From Vibrio astriarenae (lineage in GTDB: Bacteria; Pseudomonadota; Gammaproteobacteria; Enterobacterales; Vibrionaceae): a DNA stretch of 64,000 bases. Under the pieces are notes generated by a model. The model was not told the origin of the DNA and searched no databases. It worked only from the letters and a program-made list of their open reading frames with translations. The DNA lies in assembly GCF_010587385.1 (NCBI RefSeq), contig NZ_CP047475.1:2604001-2668000 (forward strand). The letters are read 5' to 3'. The translations under genes were made by a program, and so were the position numbers. Below, one piece after another: positions 27,633 to 36,611 of the stretch (position 1 is the stretch's first letter; each line of letters begins with the position of its first letter).

Positions 27633-27713
27633 AGTTCAGGACAATCTACACTTGACACTCTGACAATAGTTGGACATAAATTAACCAAACCGTAATTAAG
27701 GACACCTAACACA

Positions 27714-28994
27714 TTGGCCGACATATCGACTGGCATTTTATTTGCCATACTCGCCGCCCTAATTGTTATATCAGGATATTTTTCAGGTTCAGAGACAGGG
27801 ATGATGTCTCTCAACCGCTACCGTCTTAGGCACCTGGCTAAGTCAGGTCACAAAGGAGCCAAGCGCGTTGAGAAGCTCCTTAGCCGCCCCGATCGTCTTA
27901 TCGGTCTCATCTTGATTGGTAATAACCTCGTCAACATTCTTGCCTCTGCGATTGCCACCGTCATTGGTCTGCGCTTATACGGTGATGTGGGTGTGGCTAT
28001 CGCCACCGGTGTGCTCACCTTAGTTATTTTGGTCTTTGCCGAAGTCACTCCAAAAACCGTGGCAGCCATTCACCCAGAGCGTGTTTCTTATGCGAGCAGT
28101 ATTTTGCTATCGCTATTGATGAAGCTACTCTCTCCGCTAGTAATACTGGTTAACTTCATTACTAACGGTTTTATTCGTCTACTTGGCTTCAACGCTTCAC
28201 ACACGGTAGAGGACCACCTAAGCACAGAAGAGCTTCGGACTGTAGTGGCTGAAGCGGGCAGCATGATTCCACGCCGTCACCAAGATATGCTGGTCTCTAT
28301 CTTAGATTTAGAGCACGTCACGGTGAACGATCTGATGATCCCACGTAACGAAATCACCGGTATCGATATTAATGACGATTGGAAGTCTATTGTTCGTCAG
28401 CTCACCCACTCACCGCACGGTCGCATTGTGCTTTATCGCGACCAAATCGATGAAGTCGTCGGTATGCTTAGCCTGCGTCAAGCCTATCGTTTGATGTTAG
28501 AAAAGAATGAGTTTAACAAAGAGACACTGCTGCGCTCTGCCGATGAAATCTACTTCATTCCCGAGGCGACTCCGCTAAATGTTCAGTTACTTAAATTCCA
28601 ACGCAACAAAGAGCGAATTGGCCTAATTGTAGATGAGTATGGCGATATCGTCGGTTTGATAACGCTGGAGGATATCCTTGAAGAGATTGTTGGTGAGTTT
28701 ACGACGTCAATCGCACCTAGCCTGTCGGATGAGATCACTCCGCAACAAGACGGCAGCTTTATGATCGAGGGTAGCGCAAACATTCGAGACATTAATAAAG
28801 GACTCAAGTGGGCACTGCCGACAGATGGCCCCCGAACCCTCAATGGCCTTATCCTAGAACACCTCGAAGATATCCCAGAAAGCCAAGTCAGTGTTCGCGT
28901 TGCGGGTATGCTGATGGAGATAATTGAAGTGGATGAGAACAAAATTAAGTTGGTAAAAGTCCATCCTCAAAAAACGCAAAAGAAAGCATCCTAG
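27714..28994 (+). CDS. CorB/YfjD-like transporter, DUF21-CBS-CorC domains
   Basis: HlyC/CorC-family protein probably involved in Mg2+ (or Co2+) efflux. An N-terminal DUF21 membrane domain (SGYFSGSETGMMSLNRYRLR, LILIGNNLVNILASA, VFAEVTPKTVAA) is followed by a CBS pair (SILDLEHVTVNDLMIPRNE, GLIVDEYGDIVGLITLEDIL) and a C-terminal CorC_HlyC domain. The 426 residues align from the first residue with E. coli YfjD. The start codon is TTG, with AAGGA 11 nt upstream and no ATG nearby. It follows ypjD. Confidence 0.9.
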   Translation: MADISTGILFAILAALIVISGYFSGSETGMMSLNRYRLRHLAKSGHKGAKRVEKLLSRPDRLIGLILIGNNLVNILASAIATVIGLRLYGDVGVAIATGVLTLVILVFAEVTPKTVAAIHPERVSYASSILLSLLMKLLSPLVILVNFITNGFIRLLGFNASHTVEDHLSTEELRTVVAEAGSMIPRRHQDMLVSILDLEHVTVNDLMIPRNEITGIDINDDWKSIVRQLTHSPHGRIVLYRDQIDEVVGMLSLRQAYRLMLEKNEFNKETLLRSADEIYFIPEATPLNVQLLKFQRNKERIGLIVDEYGDIVGLITLEDILEEIVGEFTTSIAPSLSDEITPQQDGSFMIEGSANIRDINKGLKWALPTDGPRTLNGLILEHLEDIPESQVSVRVAGMLMEIIEVDENKIKLVKVHPQKTQKKAS

Positions 28995-29019
28995 CCCCTA
29001 GGCTATAGTCGGCTAACTA

Positions 29020-29057
29020 AAAAAGGGCGTGTCATCAGACCATGACACGCCCTTTTT
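29020..29057. terminator. Bidirectional terminator corB-like gene / luxS
   Basis: A stem of about 15 bp (AAAAGGGCGTGTCAT / ATGACACGCCCTTTTT) with a 6-nt loop has an A-tract on one side and a T-tract on the other. It serves both convergent genes. Confidence 0.93.
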
Positions 29058-29063
29058 GCATCT

Positions 29064-29104
29064 AGAACTGTTCCAGAACTGTCCCAGAACTGTCCCAGAA
29101 CTGA
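29064..29104. repeat. 11-bp tandem repeat, 3.7 copies, next to luxS stop
   Basis: The unit AGAACTGTCCC occurs at 29064-29074 (with TTCC), 29075-29085 and 29086-29096, then partially to 29104, ending immediately before the luxS stop codon. It is noncoding and lies between the terminator and luxS. Confidence 0.9.
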
Positions 29105-29623
29105 CTAGTTCACTTTTAGCTCTTGTAGCATCGACTCTGGCAGAGCGAGCTCATCATTTTTATTCACACTAATACCCGCATCCAAAATGGCTGTCGCTAT
29201 TGCTTTTGCTTCGTCAAGAGAGTGCATTGCAGCGGTACCACATTGATACTCATTCAGCTCAGGGATCTTGTTTTGGCTTTCCACTTTCAATACATCTTGC
29301 ATTGAAGCCGTCCAAGCCGCAGCGACATCAGACTCTGAAGGCGTACCAATCAAGCTCATATAGAAGCCTGTACGACAACCCATTGGTGAAATATCAATGA
29401 TCTCTACGGATTCACCGTTAAGATGGTCACGCATAAAGCCAGCGTAAAGATGCTCTAGTGTGTGGATACCCTTCTCTGAAAGAATATCTTTGTTTGGCGC
29501 TGTAAAGCGTAAATCAAAGACGGTAATGGTATCGCCCTTTGGCGTCTGCATGGTTTTCGCAACACGAACAGCTGGTGCATTCATGCGTGTATGGTCAACG
29601 GTAAAACTATCTAGTAAAGGCAT
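29105..29623 (-). CDS. luxS: S-ribosylhomocysteine lyase, AI-2 synthase
   Basis: Metalloenzyme of the activated methyl cycle; cleaves S-ribosylhomocysteine to homocysteine and DPD, precursor of the quorum signal AI-2. The metal site HTLEH gives His54 and His58 with catalytic Glu57. The active-site Cys83 is in [10 protein letters not shown] and the third metal ligand is Cys128 in EYQCGTA. It has 172 residues. With the luxR/hapR homologue in the same window, the AI-2 branch of quorum sensing is represented. Confidence 0.97.
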   Translation of the reverse strand: MPLLDSFTVDHTRMNAPAVRVAKTMQTPKGDTITVFDLRFTAPNKDILSEKGIHTLEHLYAGFMRDHLNGESVEIIDISPMGCRTGFYMSLIGTPSESDVAAAWTASMQDVLKVESQNKIPELNEYQCGTAAMHSLDEAKAIATAILDAGISVNKNDELALPESMLQELKVN

Positions 29624-29656
29624 CCTGTTTCTCTCACTAATCTGTTGTCTGTTTGT

Positions 29657-30274
29657 TTAGAAAAACCACCAGCGGCGACTTCTCTCTAATTCATCTCGGC
29701 ACTGTTTGAGTTGCCATCCATAATCTTTGGCTTGTTGCTCTACGTTACGAGCGACTTTAATCAGCCATGGCTTTGACTGATAGGTTTTGCGCTTATACCC
29801 ACCACGCCCCTCATGATAGGCGAGATATTGGTTGTATGGATCCCATAGTGATACGCCTAACTGGCGGCGTGTCTCACTGGTGTACCAGCCAATAAACATC
29901 ATTGAGTCGCCATAATTGGTTCTTGAACCACCATGCTTGGTAGCGGATTGAAAATCAGACCATGCCGGGTCTTGCGCTTGAGCATACCCATAGGCCGTGC
30001 TGGATCGTCCCCATGGAATAAAGCCAAGAATGTACTTCTTTGGTGGCCGCGCATCATGGCGAAAGCTACTCTCTTGCTTCATGAACGCCATGGCAACATT
30101 GATTGGTGTGCCCCACTCCTCTTCCATCTTCACTGCATCTTTATACCAACTGGAATGCTCGCGAAAGATCTCACAAATATTATTTTGATTCGAAGGCGGT
30201 GGTGTCGCACACCCTGCTAAAACAGTAAGGGCTACGGTGGCTAGTAGTCCCTTACACGCAGTTGTTGGTTTCAT
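29657..30274 (-). CDS. Lipoprotein with lytic-transglycosylase-like (SLT) domain
   Basis: Predicted lipoprotein: signal with lipobox VLAGC, Cys22. The following domain resembles SLT-family lytic transglycosylases: Glu68 in AFMKQESSFRHDA fits the catalytic ES motif, AYGYAQ the second motif, and NQYLAYHEGRGGY the third. It would cleave peptidoglycan glycan strands from the outer-membrane side (+2 residue is Ala). It has 205 residues and lies 9 nt downstream of gshA. The family assignment is mine from motifs; the gene has no symbol I recognise. Confidence 0.8.
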   Translation of the reverse strand: MKPTTACKGLLATVALTVLAGCATPPPSNQNNICEIFREHSSWYKDAVKMEEEWGTPINVAMAFMKQESSFRHDARPPKKYILGFIPWGRSSTAYGYAQAQDPAWSDFQSATKHGGSRTNYGDSMMFIGWYTSETRRQLGVSLWDPYNQYLAYHEGRGGYKRKTYQSKPWLIKVARNVEQQAKDYGWQLKQCRDELERSRRWWFF

Positions 30275-30282
30275 CCCAAACC

Positions 30283-31848
30283 TTATTTTAAGTAGTCAAA
30301 GTACTGTTCAAGATACTCATCAAAACTCAAGGTGTCTTGCTCTTCTGTTTGCTTTTGTGCACTCATCGAGCGTTCGACTTCTGCTTCCATCTGCTGTTGT
30401 GAGTAATACTGGAAGCTGTGAGCTAAATGGTTCTGTTTAAATGCCTGACCCAGCTCCTTACCGACAGCGCCGATACCACCCGCCTGCTTTGTTCTTTCAA
30501 GCAGTTGGCCTGAGATGGTGAGTTCAGGCTGCTCAATCCACTGCGACAATGTATCACAGACTGTTTGGTACTCTTGACCACCTTGAGCCTCATCCATCAC
30601 CTTCGCTATTTGACGCAGCTCGCCAAACACTCGCTGTGCCCACTCTTGTAAGGTCAAGACTTCACCTTGGCAACCAATCGTCAACTCAAGACCGACCTTG
30701 CGTCCGTCGGTAATCACCTTGTTCCAGTTTTCACGCCAGCAAGTGAGCTCACAATCATCCATAGGATCAGAGTCAGTCAACGCGGCCCACGTCAGGAACA
30801 AGTCGAGGAAGCGCACTTGATCTTCGGTAATCCCCACTGAACTGAACGGATTCACATCCAGTGAACGAACCTCGATATACTCAACGCCACCTCGAGCAAG
30901 AGCTTCAGATGGTTTTTCGCCGCTACGCGCAACACGTTTAGGACGAATAGGCGCATACAGTTCATTCTCTATCTGCAGCACATTACTGTTAAGCTGACGG
31001 TATTCTCCATCCACTTTAACGCCAATCTCAGCAAACTCTTCCGATGGTGTTTTGATCGCTTTGTTCAAGCCATCTAAATATTGATCTAAGCTGTTAAAGC
31101 CAATTCGTAGCACGCTCTGTGCACTGTTGGTGTAACCTAGATCGCTCAATCGCAGTGACGTGGCATTCGGCAAGAACAGGGTTTCACCGATGTTTTCAAA
31201 CGGTAAATTCGTCTCGCGCCCTTGGATAAATGAAGAGCACAACGCAGGTGAAGCACCAAAGAAATAAGGGATCAACCAGCCAAAACGGTAGTAGTTGCGA
31301 ATCACACCAAAGTAGGCATCCGACTTACTTGCTTCGCGCTCTTGCTCACTCTGCTCGCCAAGCAGTGCATCCCAAAAGCTCTCTGGGAACGAGAAGTTAA
31401 AGTGCACCCCAGAAATAATTTGCATCAAGCTGCCGTAGCGGCGCTTCAAGCCTTCACGGTAGAGCGTTTTCATGCGGCCAGAGTTGGATGAGCCGTATTG
31501 CGCCAACTGAATGTTCTCTTCACCAGACACGAAACATGGCATCGACATTGGCCACATCGACTCACCATTAAGCTTGGTTTGCGTGAAGTGATGAATATCT
31601 TTCAGCTGAGCCATTAAGTCATCAACAGAATGACTGACAGGAGTAATGAACTCCAACAACGATTCTGCAAAGTCTGTGGTGATCCACTGATTTGAATAGG
31701 CTGAACCGAGTGATGAGGGATGAGAGCTTTGTGCTAAAGATCCATCTTCCTGATAACGCAGTGTCTCGCGCTCGACACCTCGAGTGTAGTCATTGAATAC
31801 TTGGGTGTGCTCGGCGATTCGCTCCAAGCGGGCAACAAAATTAGTCAA
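30283..31848 (-). CDS. gshA: Glutamate--cysteine ligase
   Basis: ATP-dependent first step of glutathione synthesis (proteobacterial GshA type). Family blocks include [60 protein letters not shown] and [18 protein letters not shown]. The 521 residues match E. coli GshA. The start codon at 31848 is TTG; no ATG lies in the right place. The gshA-luxS neighbourhood is the same as in E. coli. Confidence 0.95.
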   Translation of the reverse strand: MTNFVARLERIAEHTQVFNDYTRGVERETLRYQEDGSLAQSSHPSSLGSAYSNQWITTDFAESLLEFITPVSHSVDDLMAQLKDIHHFTQTKLNGESMWPMSMPCFVSGEENIQLAQYGSSNSGRMKTLYREGLKRRYGSLMQIISGVHFNFSFPESFWDALLGEQSEQEREASKSDAYFGVIRNYYRFGWLIPYFFGASPALCSSFIQGRETNLPFENIGETLFLPNATSLRLSDLGYTNSAQSVLRIGFNSLDQYLDGLNKAIKTPSEEFAEIGVKVDGEYRQLNSNVLQIENELYAPIRPKRVARSGEKPSEALARGGVEYIEVRSLDVNPFSSVGITEDQVRFLDLFLTWAALTDSDPMDDCELTCWRENWNKVITDGRKVGLELTIGCQGEVLTLQEWAQRVFGELRQIAKVMDEAQGGQEYQTVCDTLSQWIEQPELTISGQLLERTKQAGGIGAVGKELGQAFKQNHLAHSFQYYSQQQMEAEVERSMSAQKQTEEQDTLSFDEYLEQYFDYLK

Positions 31849-31916
31849 AACACAATCACTTATTGTTGAATTTGAGCCTCTACATTCATCAAATTGTAGG
31901 GCATCAATCGGGATGA

Positions 31917-31942
31917 GCCTTCTCTACTTGCATAGAGAAGGC
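31917..31942. repeat. Hairpin between M16 peptidase gene and gshA
   Basis: A perfect 10-bp stem GCCTTCTCTA / TAGAGAAGGC with a 6-nt loop lies downstream of the M16 peptidase gene. No U-tract follows on the minus strand, so it is at best a weak terminator. Confidence 0.55.
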
Positions 31943-31966
31943 ATGTTTGTTTTGTATATTGGTATT

Positions 31967-34843
31967 TTAGTGGACTATTTCAAGCTCGACTACGGGAATA
32001 TTTAGTGCTTCTAGTTGTGGCTTCAACGCATTAGCGTCTCCAACGACAATAATCTGGTACTCCTGTGGATCAAACCACTTCTTCGCTAGGTCGTTGAGCT
32101 CCTGCTTGGATATCGTGCTGACGATATCGTTTCGCTGCTTGAGGTAATCCTCATCCAATCCATAAATTAAGATAGAACTCAAAAGACCGGCTTTCTGTGA
32201 CGGAGTTTCATATTTCAGTGCATCTTGCTGTCCAACGGCCAAACGCATGAACTCAAGCTCTTGCTCTGTCATACCATTTTCACTGTACTCCGCCATCTCT
32301 TTTTGCATTTCCACCAAAGAAGGAATCGTCGTGTTTGCTCGCACTTGGGCATTAAATACTACAGCACCCACTTCACGGTTAGCCGCAAAATACCCACTTG
32401 CACCATAGGTATAACCTTTGTCTTCACGCAGGTTTTGGTTTAAGCGACTATTAAAGTTACCAGCGAGGTTAAAGTTAGCCAGTGACGTTCGATAAACCTC
32501 TCCGGTTGCATCAAATGGCAGGCCCTGTCGAACAAAGCGAACAATACTCTGCGGCGCGTTGGGCTTATCCACTAGGTAGATGGTTTGCTCCCCTAATTTC
32601 GGCAGTACCTCTGGCTGAATCAATGGCGCGGCCTCTCCTTGCCACTCACTCAAGAAACTGAGTTGTGAACGTACTTCTCGCGAGCTCAAATCTGAAACGA
32701 CAATCGCTTGCGTGCCATGAGGGGTGTAGTGTCGAGCATAAAAGTCCTCGACGTCTTGCAGGGTCAGACTCTCTATCGATGCGAGTGTGCCATCGTTTGA
32801 GCGAGCAAAAATAGAATCGCCATAGAGAACTTGTCTTGTTGCCTGAGAAGCAAGCCATGTTGGCTTTTGCTGCTGGTAGACTACCCCTTCCATCATCTGC
32901 TGCTTGAGACGATCAAAATCATCTTGCTCCAGAGCTGGAGTAAATAACACCTCTTTCACTATTTCGAGTGTTGGCTCTAAGTTAGCGGTGAGCGCAGAGA
33001 TAGAAACAATCGTCGAATAACTCGCTGATGATACTGAAATCGAACTGCCTAACTTGTCTAATTCCGCTTTTAGCTCTTCAAGGCTTCGCTCTAAGCTGCC
33101 CTCTTGTACTAATGACGCAGTCAAGCTTGCCAAGCCCTCTTTGCCACGCGTAACTTGTCGCTCGCCCGCCGGGATATATAGCTGGATAGCCGTCGTTGGC
33201 GTCTCTGTATTCGCCGTGCCGAGTACTTCAATGCCATTGTCAAAATAGAAGTCGTAAAGCTCAGGCAATTGCGCTGAGACCCCTTCCGACACTTCAGGCA
33301 TCACACTGCGGTCAAAATTATCCTGCACCTGTCGATAGGCAAGCGTGTTCTCATCGACTTTCGTGTACTCAGGAAGCGAACGCGGTGGGGTCACGAACGT
33401 CGCCTCTTTGACTGCCTTGTCCGTTTGACCACGAGGTACCACACTCAAAGCTACGTAAGGCTTATTAGCAATGAAGCGCTGATAAGCCTGATCAACGTCC
33501 TCTTTCGTCGTCGATCGGATTTTATTGAGTTCAGTTTGAATTCGATCCGGCTGATTATAGAAGGTCTCATTTGAGGCGAGTTGAGTCACTTTGCCACGCA
33601 CACTTTGCAAAGCAAAGACCGCACTGGCTTCCGCTTGGCCCGTAATCTGCTCTAGGCGCTCGTGAGCCACCCCTTGCTGTTCAAAGTCCGCCATGACCTG
33701 CATGACCTCTTGATACAATTCATCAAGTTGCCCTTGCTCACCAGATGCACCCATTGCATACACATAAAAGGTACACGCCAGTTCAGCACAGTCATGAAAT
33801 GCACCGGCGTCGACCGCTTTGCGCGTCTTAACCAGCTTTTGGTATAGCTCACTGTTGGCTCCGCTTCCCAAAGCACTCGCGAGCATATCTAGACTCACTT
33901 GCTGATCAGACCCACGGTATTGCGTCGGCCAACCGATGACCAACATAGGCTGCTGAATGCGATCTTCGAGTGTTATAAACTTACTCTCTTCTAGAGTAAC
34001 GGGTTGCTTCGGTGCCGCCTCAACTGCTGGTCCTTGGGGAATCGAGCCAAAATACTGGTTCACCCACTCAAGTGTTTTTTTAGAATCGATATCGCCACCG
34101 ATGGTAATCACAGCGTTGTTTGGGCCATACCAGCGTAGGAAGAACGCTTTTAAGTCATTCACATCGACACGATCTAAATCTTCAACATAACCGATGGTTT
34201 GCCATGAATACGGGTGACCTTCTGGGTATAGCGCTTCACCCATACGCTCCCAAATCAAACCATATGGGCGATTGTCATAATTCTGAGCGCGTTCATTTTT
34301 GACGGTATCACGTTGGATCTCAAACTTGCGCTGAGAGACTGCTTCGAGCAAAAAGCCCATTCGGTCAGCCTCAAGCCACAAGATTTTTTCTAGCTGATTA
34401 GACGGAACCGTTTGATAATAATTCGTTCTATCGCGATTAGTGGTGCCATTCAGCGAACCACCCGCTTCTGTCACAATTCGGAAGTGCTCCTGATCGCCAA
34501 CGTGCTGACTACCTTGAAACATCATATGCTCAAAAAAGTGCGCAAAGCCCGACTTTCCTACCTCTTCACGTGCTGACCCCACATGATAAGTCACATCGAC
34601 ATGCACTAACGGATCCGAGTTATCCGGAGAGAGGATCACGGTTAAACCATTACTCAGTTGATACTTTGCGTATGGGATTTTTACCTCATTACCATCCTTT
34701 GAAGGACGAGACTCTTCAACGAGAGTCATTCCACCCGGAAGAGAAGAGGTCGGTACTGCTACCTTCTCTGTTTGACTGCATCCAATGAGCGCAGTGGCAA
34801 AAACCAAACCCGCCAAGATGGCGCGTTTCTTAAAAATTCGCAT
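31967..34843 (-). CDS. M16-family zinc metallopeptidase lipoprotein
   Basis: Large peptidase (958 residues) related to pitrilysin and insulinase. The signal ends in the lipobox ALIGC (Cys22; +2 Ser, which favours the outer membrane). The N-terminal half has the inverted zinc motif HFFEH (His102, Glu105, His106) and the distant ligand Glu184 (VKNERAQNYD). The C-terminal half is a second M16 pair without a visible HxxEH, the usual inactive partner. Probably degrades peptides in the periplasm. Such tandem M16 lipoproteins occur in vibrios near gshA; the substrate is unknown. Confidence 0.88.
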   Translation of the reverse strand: MRIFKKRAILAGLVFATALIGCSQTEKVAVPTSSLPGGMTLVEESRPSKDGNEVKIPYAKYQLSNGLTVILSPDNSDPLVHVDVTYHVGSAREEVGKSGFAHFFEHMMFQGSQHVGDQEHFRIVTEAGGSLNGTTNRDRTNYYQTVPSNQLEKILWLEADRMGFLLEAVSQRKFEIQRDTVKNERAQNYDNRPYGLIWERMGEALYPEGHPYSWQTIGYVEDLDRVDVNDLKAFFLRWYGPNNAVITIGGDIDSKKTLEWVNQYFGSIPQGPAVEAAPKQPVTLEESKFITLEDRIQQPMLVIGWPTQYRGSDQQVSLDMLASALGSGANSELYQKLVKTRKAVDAGAFHDCAELACTFYVYAMGASGEQGQLDELYQEVMQVMADFEQQGVAHERLEQITGQAEASAVFALQSVRGKVTQLASNETFYNQPDRIQTELNKIRSTTKEDVDQAYQRFIANKPYVALSVVPRGQTDKAVKEATFVTPPRSLPEYTKVDENTLAYRQVQDNFDRSVMPEVSEGVSAQLPELYDFYFDNGIEVLGTANTETPTTAIQLYIPAGERQVTRGKEGLASLTASLVQEGSLERSLEELKAELDKLGSSISVSSASYSTIVSISALTANLEPTLEIVKEVLFTPALEQDDFDRLKQQMMEGVVYQQQKPTWLASQATRQVLYGDSIFARSNDGTLASIESLTLQDVEDFYARHYTPHGTQAIVVSDLSSREVRSQLSFLSEWQGEAAPLIQPEVLPKLGEQTIYLVDKPNAPQSIVRFVRQGLPFDATGEVYRTSLANFNLAGNFNSRLNQNLREDKGYTYGASGYFAANREVGAVVFNAQVRANTTIPSLVEMQKEMAEYSENGMTEQELEFMRLAVGQQDALKYETPSQKAGLLSSILIYGLDEDYLKQRNDIVSTISKQELNDLAKKWFDPQEYQIIVVGDANALKPQLEALNIPVVELEIVH

Positions 34844-34852
34844 TGTTTCCCC

Positions 34853-35314
34853 TTAGAAAAAACCGTAAAAGAGAGCGGTGAGAACGCAGTAGCGTACTGC
34901 TTTGCCTATCAAAACTAACAGTGTGGATAACCAAAAATTCATTCGTAGCCAACCTGCTGCAAGACACAGAGGGTCGCCTATTACTGGTAGCCAACTAAAG
35001 AGCAGCGACCAATATCCATATTTTTTTAAATAACCTATGGCCTTATGACCATGTTTTTCAGACTCGGTTCGATTTGGAATCCAAAGTCCAATCAAATAAT
35101 TTGTCATTCCACCTAGGGTATTGCCTATCGTCGCAACCATAATAATCCAAGTAGGAGAATAGATATCCAAGGAGAGCGTGGCGATAAGCCCAGCTTCAGA
35201 ACCACCCGGGAGTAGAGTGGCACTCAAAAATCCGGTGATAAACAGAACCCAAAGGGCAGAGTCAGAGAACCATAAAGCGACCTCTGAGAATAAAGTAGAG
35301 AAGAATTCAGTCAT
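34853..35314 (-). CDS. yqaA: YqaA-family inner-membrane protein (DedA/VTT-like)
   Basis: Small polytopic membrane protein of the SNARE-associated/DedA-like family. Hydrophobic segments include ALWVLFITGFLSATLLPGG, WIIMVATIGNTLGG and a C-terminal one (LSTLLVLIGKAVRYCVLTAL). The motifs LLPGGSE and FSWLPVIGDPLCLAAGWLRM are characteristic. The frame opens at 35365; the ATG at 35314 (MTEFFSTLF, 153 residues) is preferred. In E. coli yqaA is also next to gshA. Transport function in lipid or ion homeostasis is likely but unproven. Confidence 0.85.
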   Translation of the reverse strand: MTEFFSTLFSEVALWFSDSALWVLFITGFLSATLLPGGSEAGLIATLSLDIYSPTWIIMVATIGNTLGGMTNYLIGLWIPNRTESEKHGHKAIGYLKKYGYWSLLFSWLPVIGDPLCLAAGWLRMNFWLSTLLVLIGKAVRYCVLTALFYGFF

Positions 35315-35341
35315 TGGCGAGTTTAATCTGTCAAAGAGTAG

Positions 35342-35370
35342 GCAAAACAAAGGGGTGCATCGCACCCCTT
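35342..35370 (-). terminator. Terminator of the oad operon
   Basis: A perfect 9-bp stem AAGGGGTGC / GCACCCCTT with a 3-nt loop is followed on the minus strand by TTTGTTTTG. It lies 100 nt past the oadB stop. Confidence 0.85.
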
Positions 35371-35471
35371 GAAATATATCGTAAATCTAACCGTCTGTAT
35401 GGGCTGTTTACGAACTTTGACAATTTACTGATATTTCGTCACTTATCTCACTAACTTGTGACTTGGTTAAG

Positions 35472-36602
35472 TTAACCAACTAGGGCAAGAAGAATACCTG
35501 CTGCAACTGCCGAACCTAATACACCAGCAACATTCGGACCCATCGCATGCATCAGTAGGAAGTTTTGTGGGTTAGAGTCTAAGCCCACCTTGTTCACGAC
35601 ACGCGCAGCCATTGGAACAGCGGAGACACCAGCCGCGCCAATCAGTGGGTTGATATCTTCTTTGGAGAGCTTATTCATCAGCTTCGCCATCAGTACGCCT
35701 GCGGCGGTACCAATACTAAAGGCAACAGCACCAAGCGCCAAAATACCCAGCGTTTCAAGGTTCAAGAACTGCTCAGCTTGAAGCTTTGAGCCAACCCCTA
35801 GGCCAAGGAAGATCGTCACGATATTGATAAGCTCATTTTGCGCCGTCTTAGATAAGCGATCCACCACACCAGCTTCACGCATCAAGTTACCCAGACAGAA
35901 CATGCCTACCAATGGTGTTGCCGAAGGCAAGAACAAGATCGTCATGACCAACACCGCCATTGGGAATAAGATCTTTTCACCCTTACTCACATGACGAAGC
36001 TGAGCCATCTTAATCTTACGCTCTTCTTCATTCGTCAAAGCCTTCATGATCGGCGGCTGGATGATTGGCACTAACGCCATGTAGCTGTATGCTGCAACCG
36101 CAATTGCACCGAGCAGATCGGGTGAGAGTTTACTTGCCAAGAAGATCGCGGTTGGACCGTCTGCACCACCAATAATGGCGATCGATGAGGCATCCTGCAT
36201 GGTAAATTCCATACCCGGCACATAGTTGAGCAAAATCGCGCCAAACAGAGTCGCAAAAATACCGAACTGGGCTGCCGCCCCCAACCAGAGCGTTTTCGGG
36301 TTGGCAATCAAGGCGCCAAAGTCCGTCATCGCCCCTACGCCCATAAAGATCAGTAGTGGGAATACACCCGATTCAATACCGATATAGTAGACGTAATAGA
36401 GCAAACCACCGGGTTCAGTAAACCCAGCATTCGGAATGTTGGCTAATACCGCACCAAAACCTATCGGTAGCAATAACAAAGGCTCGAAGCCTTTGCGTAT
36501 CGCTAAAAATAGCAAGGTACAACCCACCAAGATCATACACAGCTGACCAAACTCAAAGTTGGCAATCCCTGTCCTTGACCAGAGAATCATTAATCCTTCC
36601 AT
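35472..36602 (-). CDS. oadB: Oxaloacetate decarboxylase Na+ pump, beta subunit
   Basis: Membrane subunit that decarboxylates carboxybiotin and pumps Na+. The conserved [17 protein letters not shown] carries the functional Asp of the GGADGPT loop; the Ser/Asn helix ([17 protein letters not shown]) and [12 protein letters not shown] are also present. At 376 residues it lacks the roughly 55-residue insertion after the second helix of the Klebsiella protein. It follows oadA by 9 nt in oadGAB. Confidence 0.95.
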   Translation of the reverse strand: MEGLMILWSRTGIANFEFGQLCMILVGCTLLFLAIRKGFEPLLLLPIGFGAVLANIPNAGFTEPGGLLYYVYYIGIESGVFPLLIFMGVGAMTDFGALIANPKTLWLGAAAQFGIFATLFGAILLNYVPGMEFTMQDASSIAIIGGADGPTAIFLASKLSPDLLGAIAVAAYSYMALVPIIQPPIMKALTNEEERKIKMAQLRHVSKGEKILFPMAVLVMTILFLPSATPLVGMFCLGNLMREAGVVDRLSKTAQNELINIVTIFLGLGVGSKLQAEQFLNLETLGILALGAVAFSIGTAAGVLMAKLMNKLSKEDINPLIGAAGVSAVPMAARVVNKVGLDSNPQNFLLMHAMGPNVAGVLGSAVAAGILLALVG

Positions 36603-36611
36603 GATTCTCCC

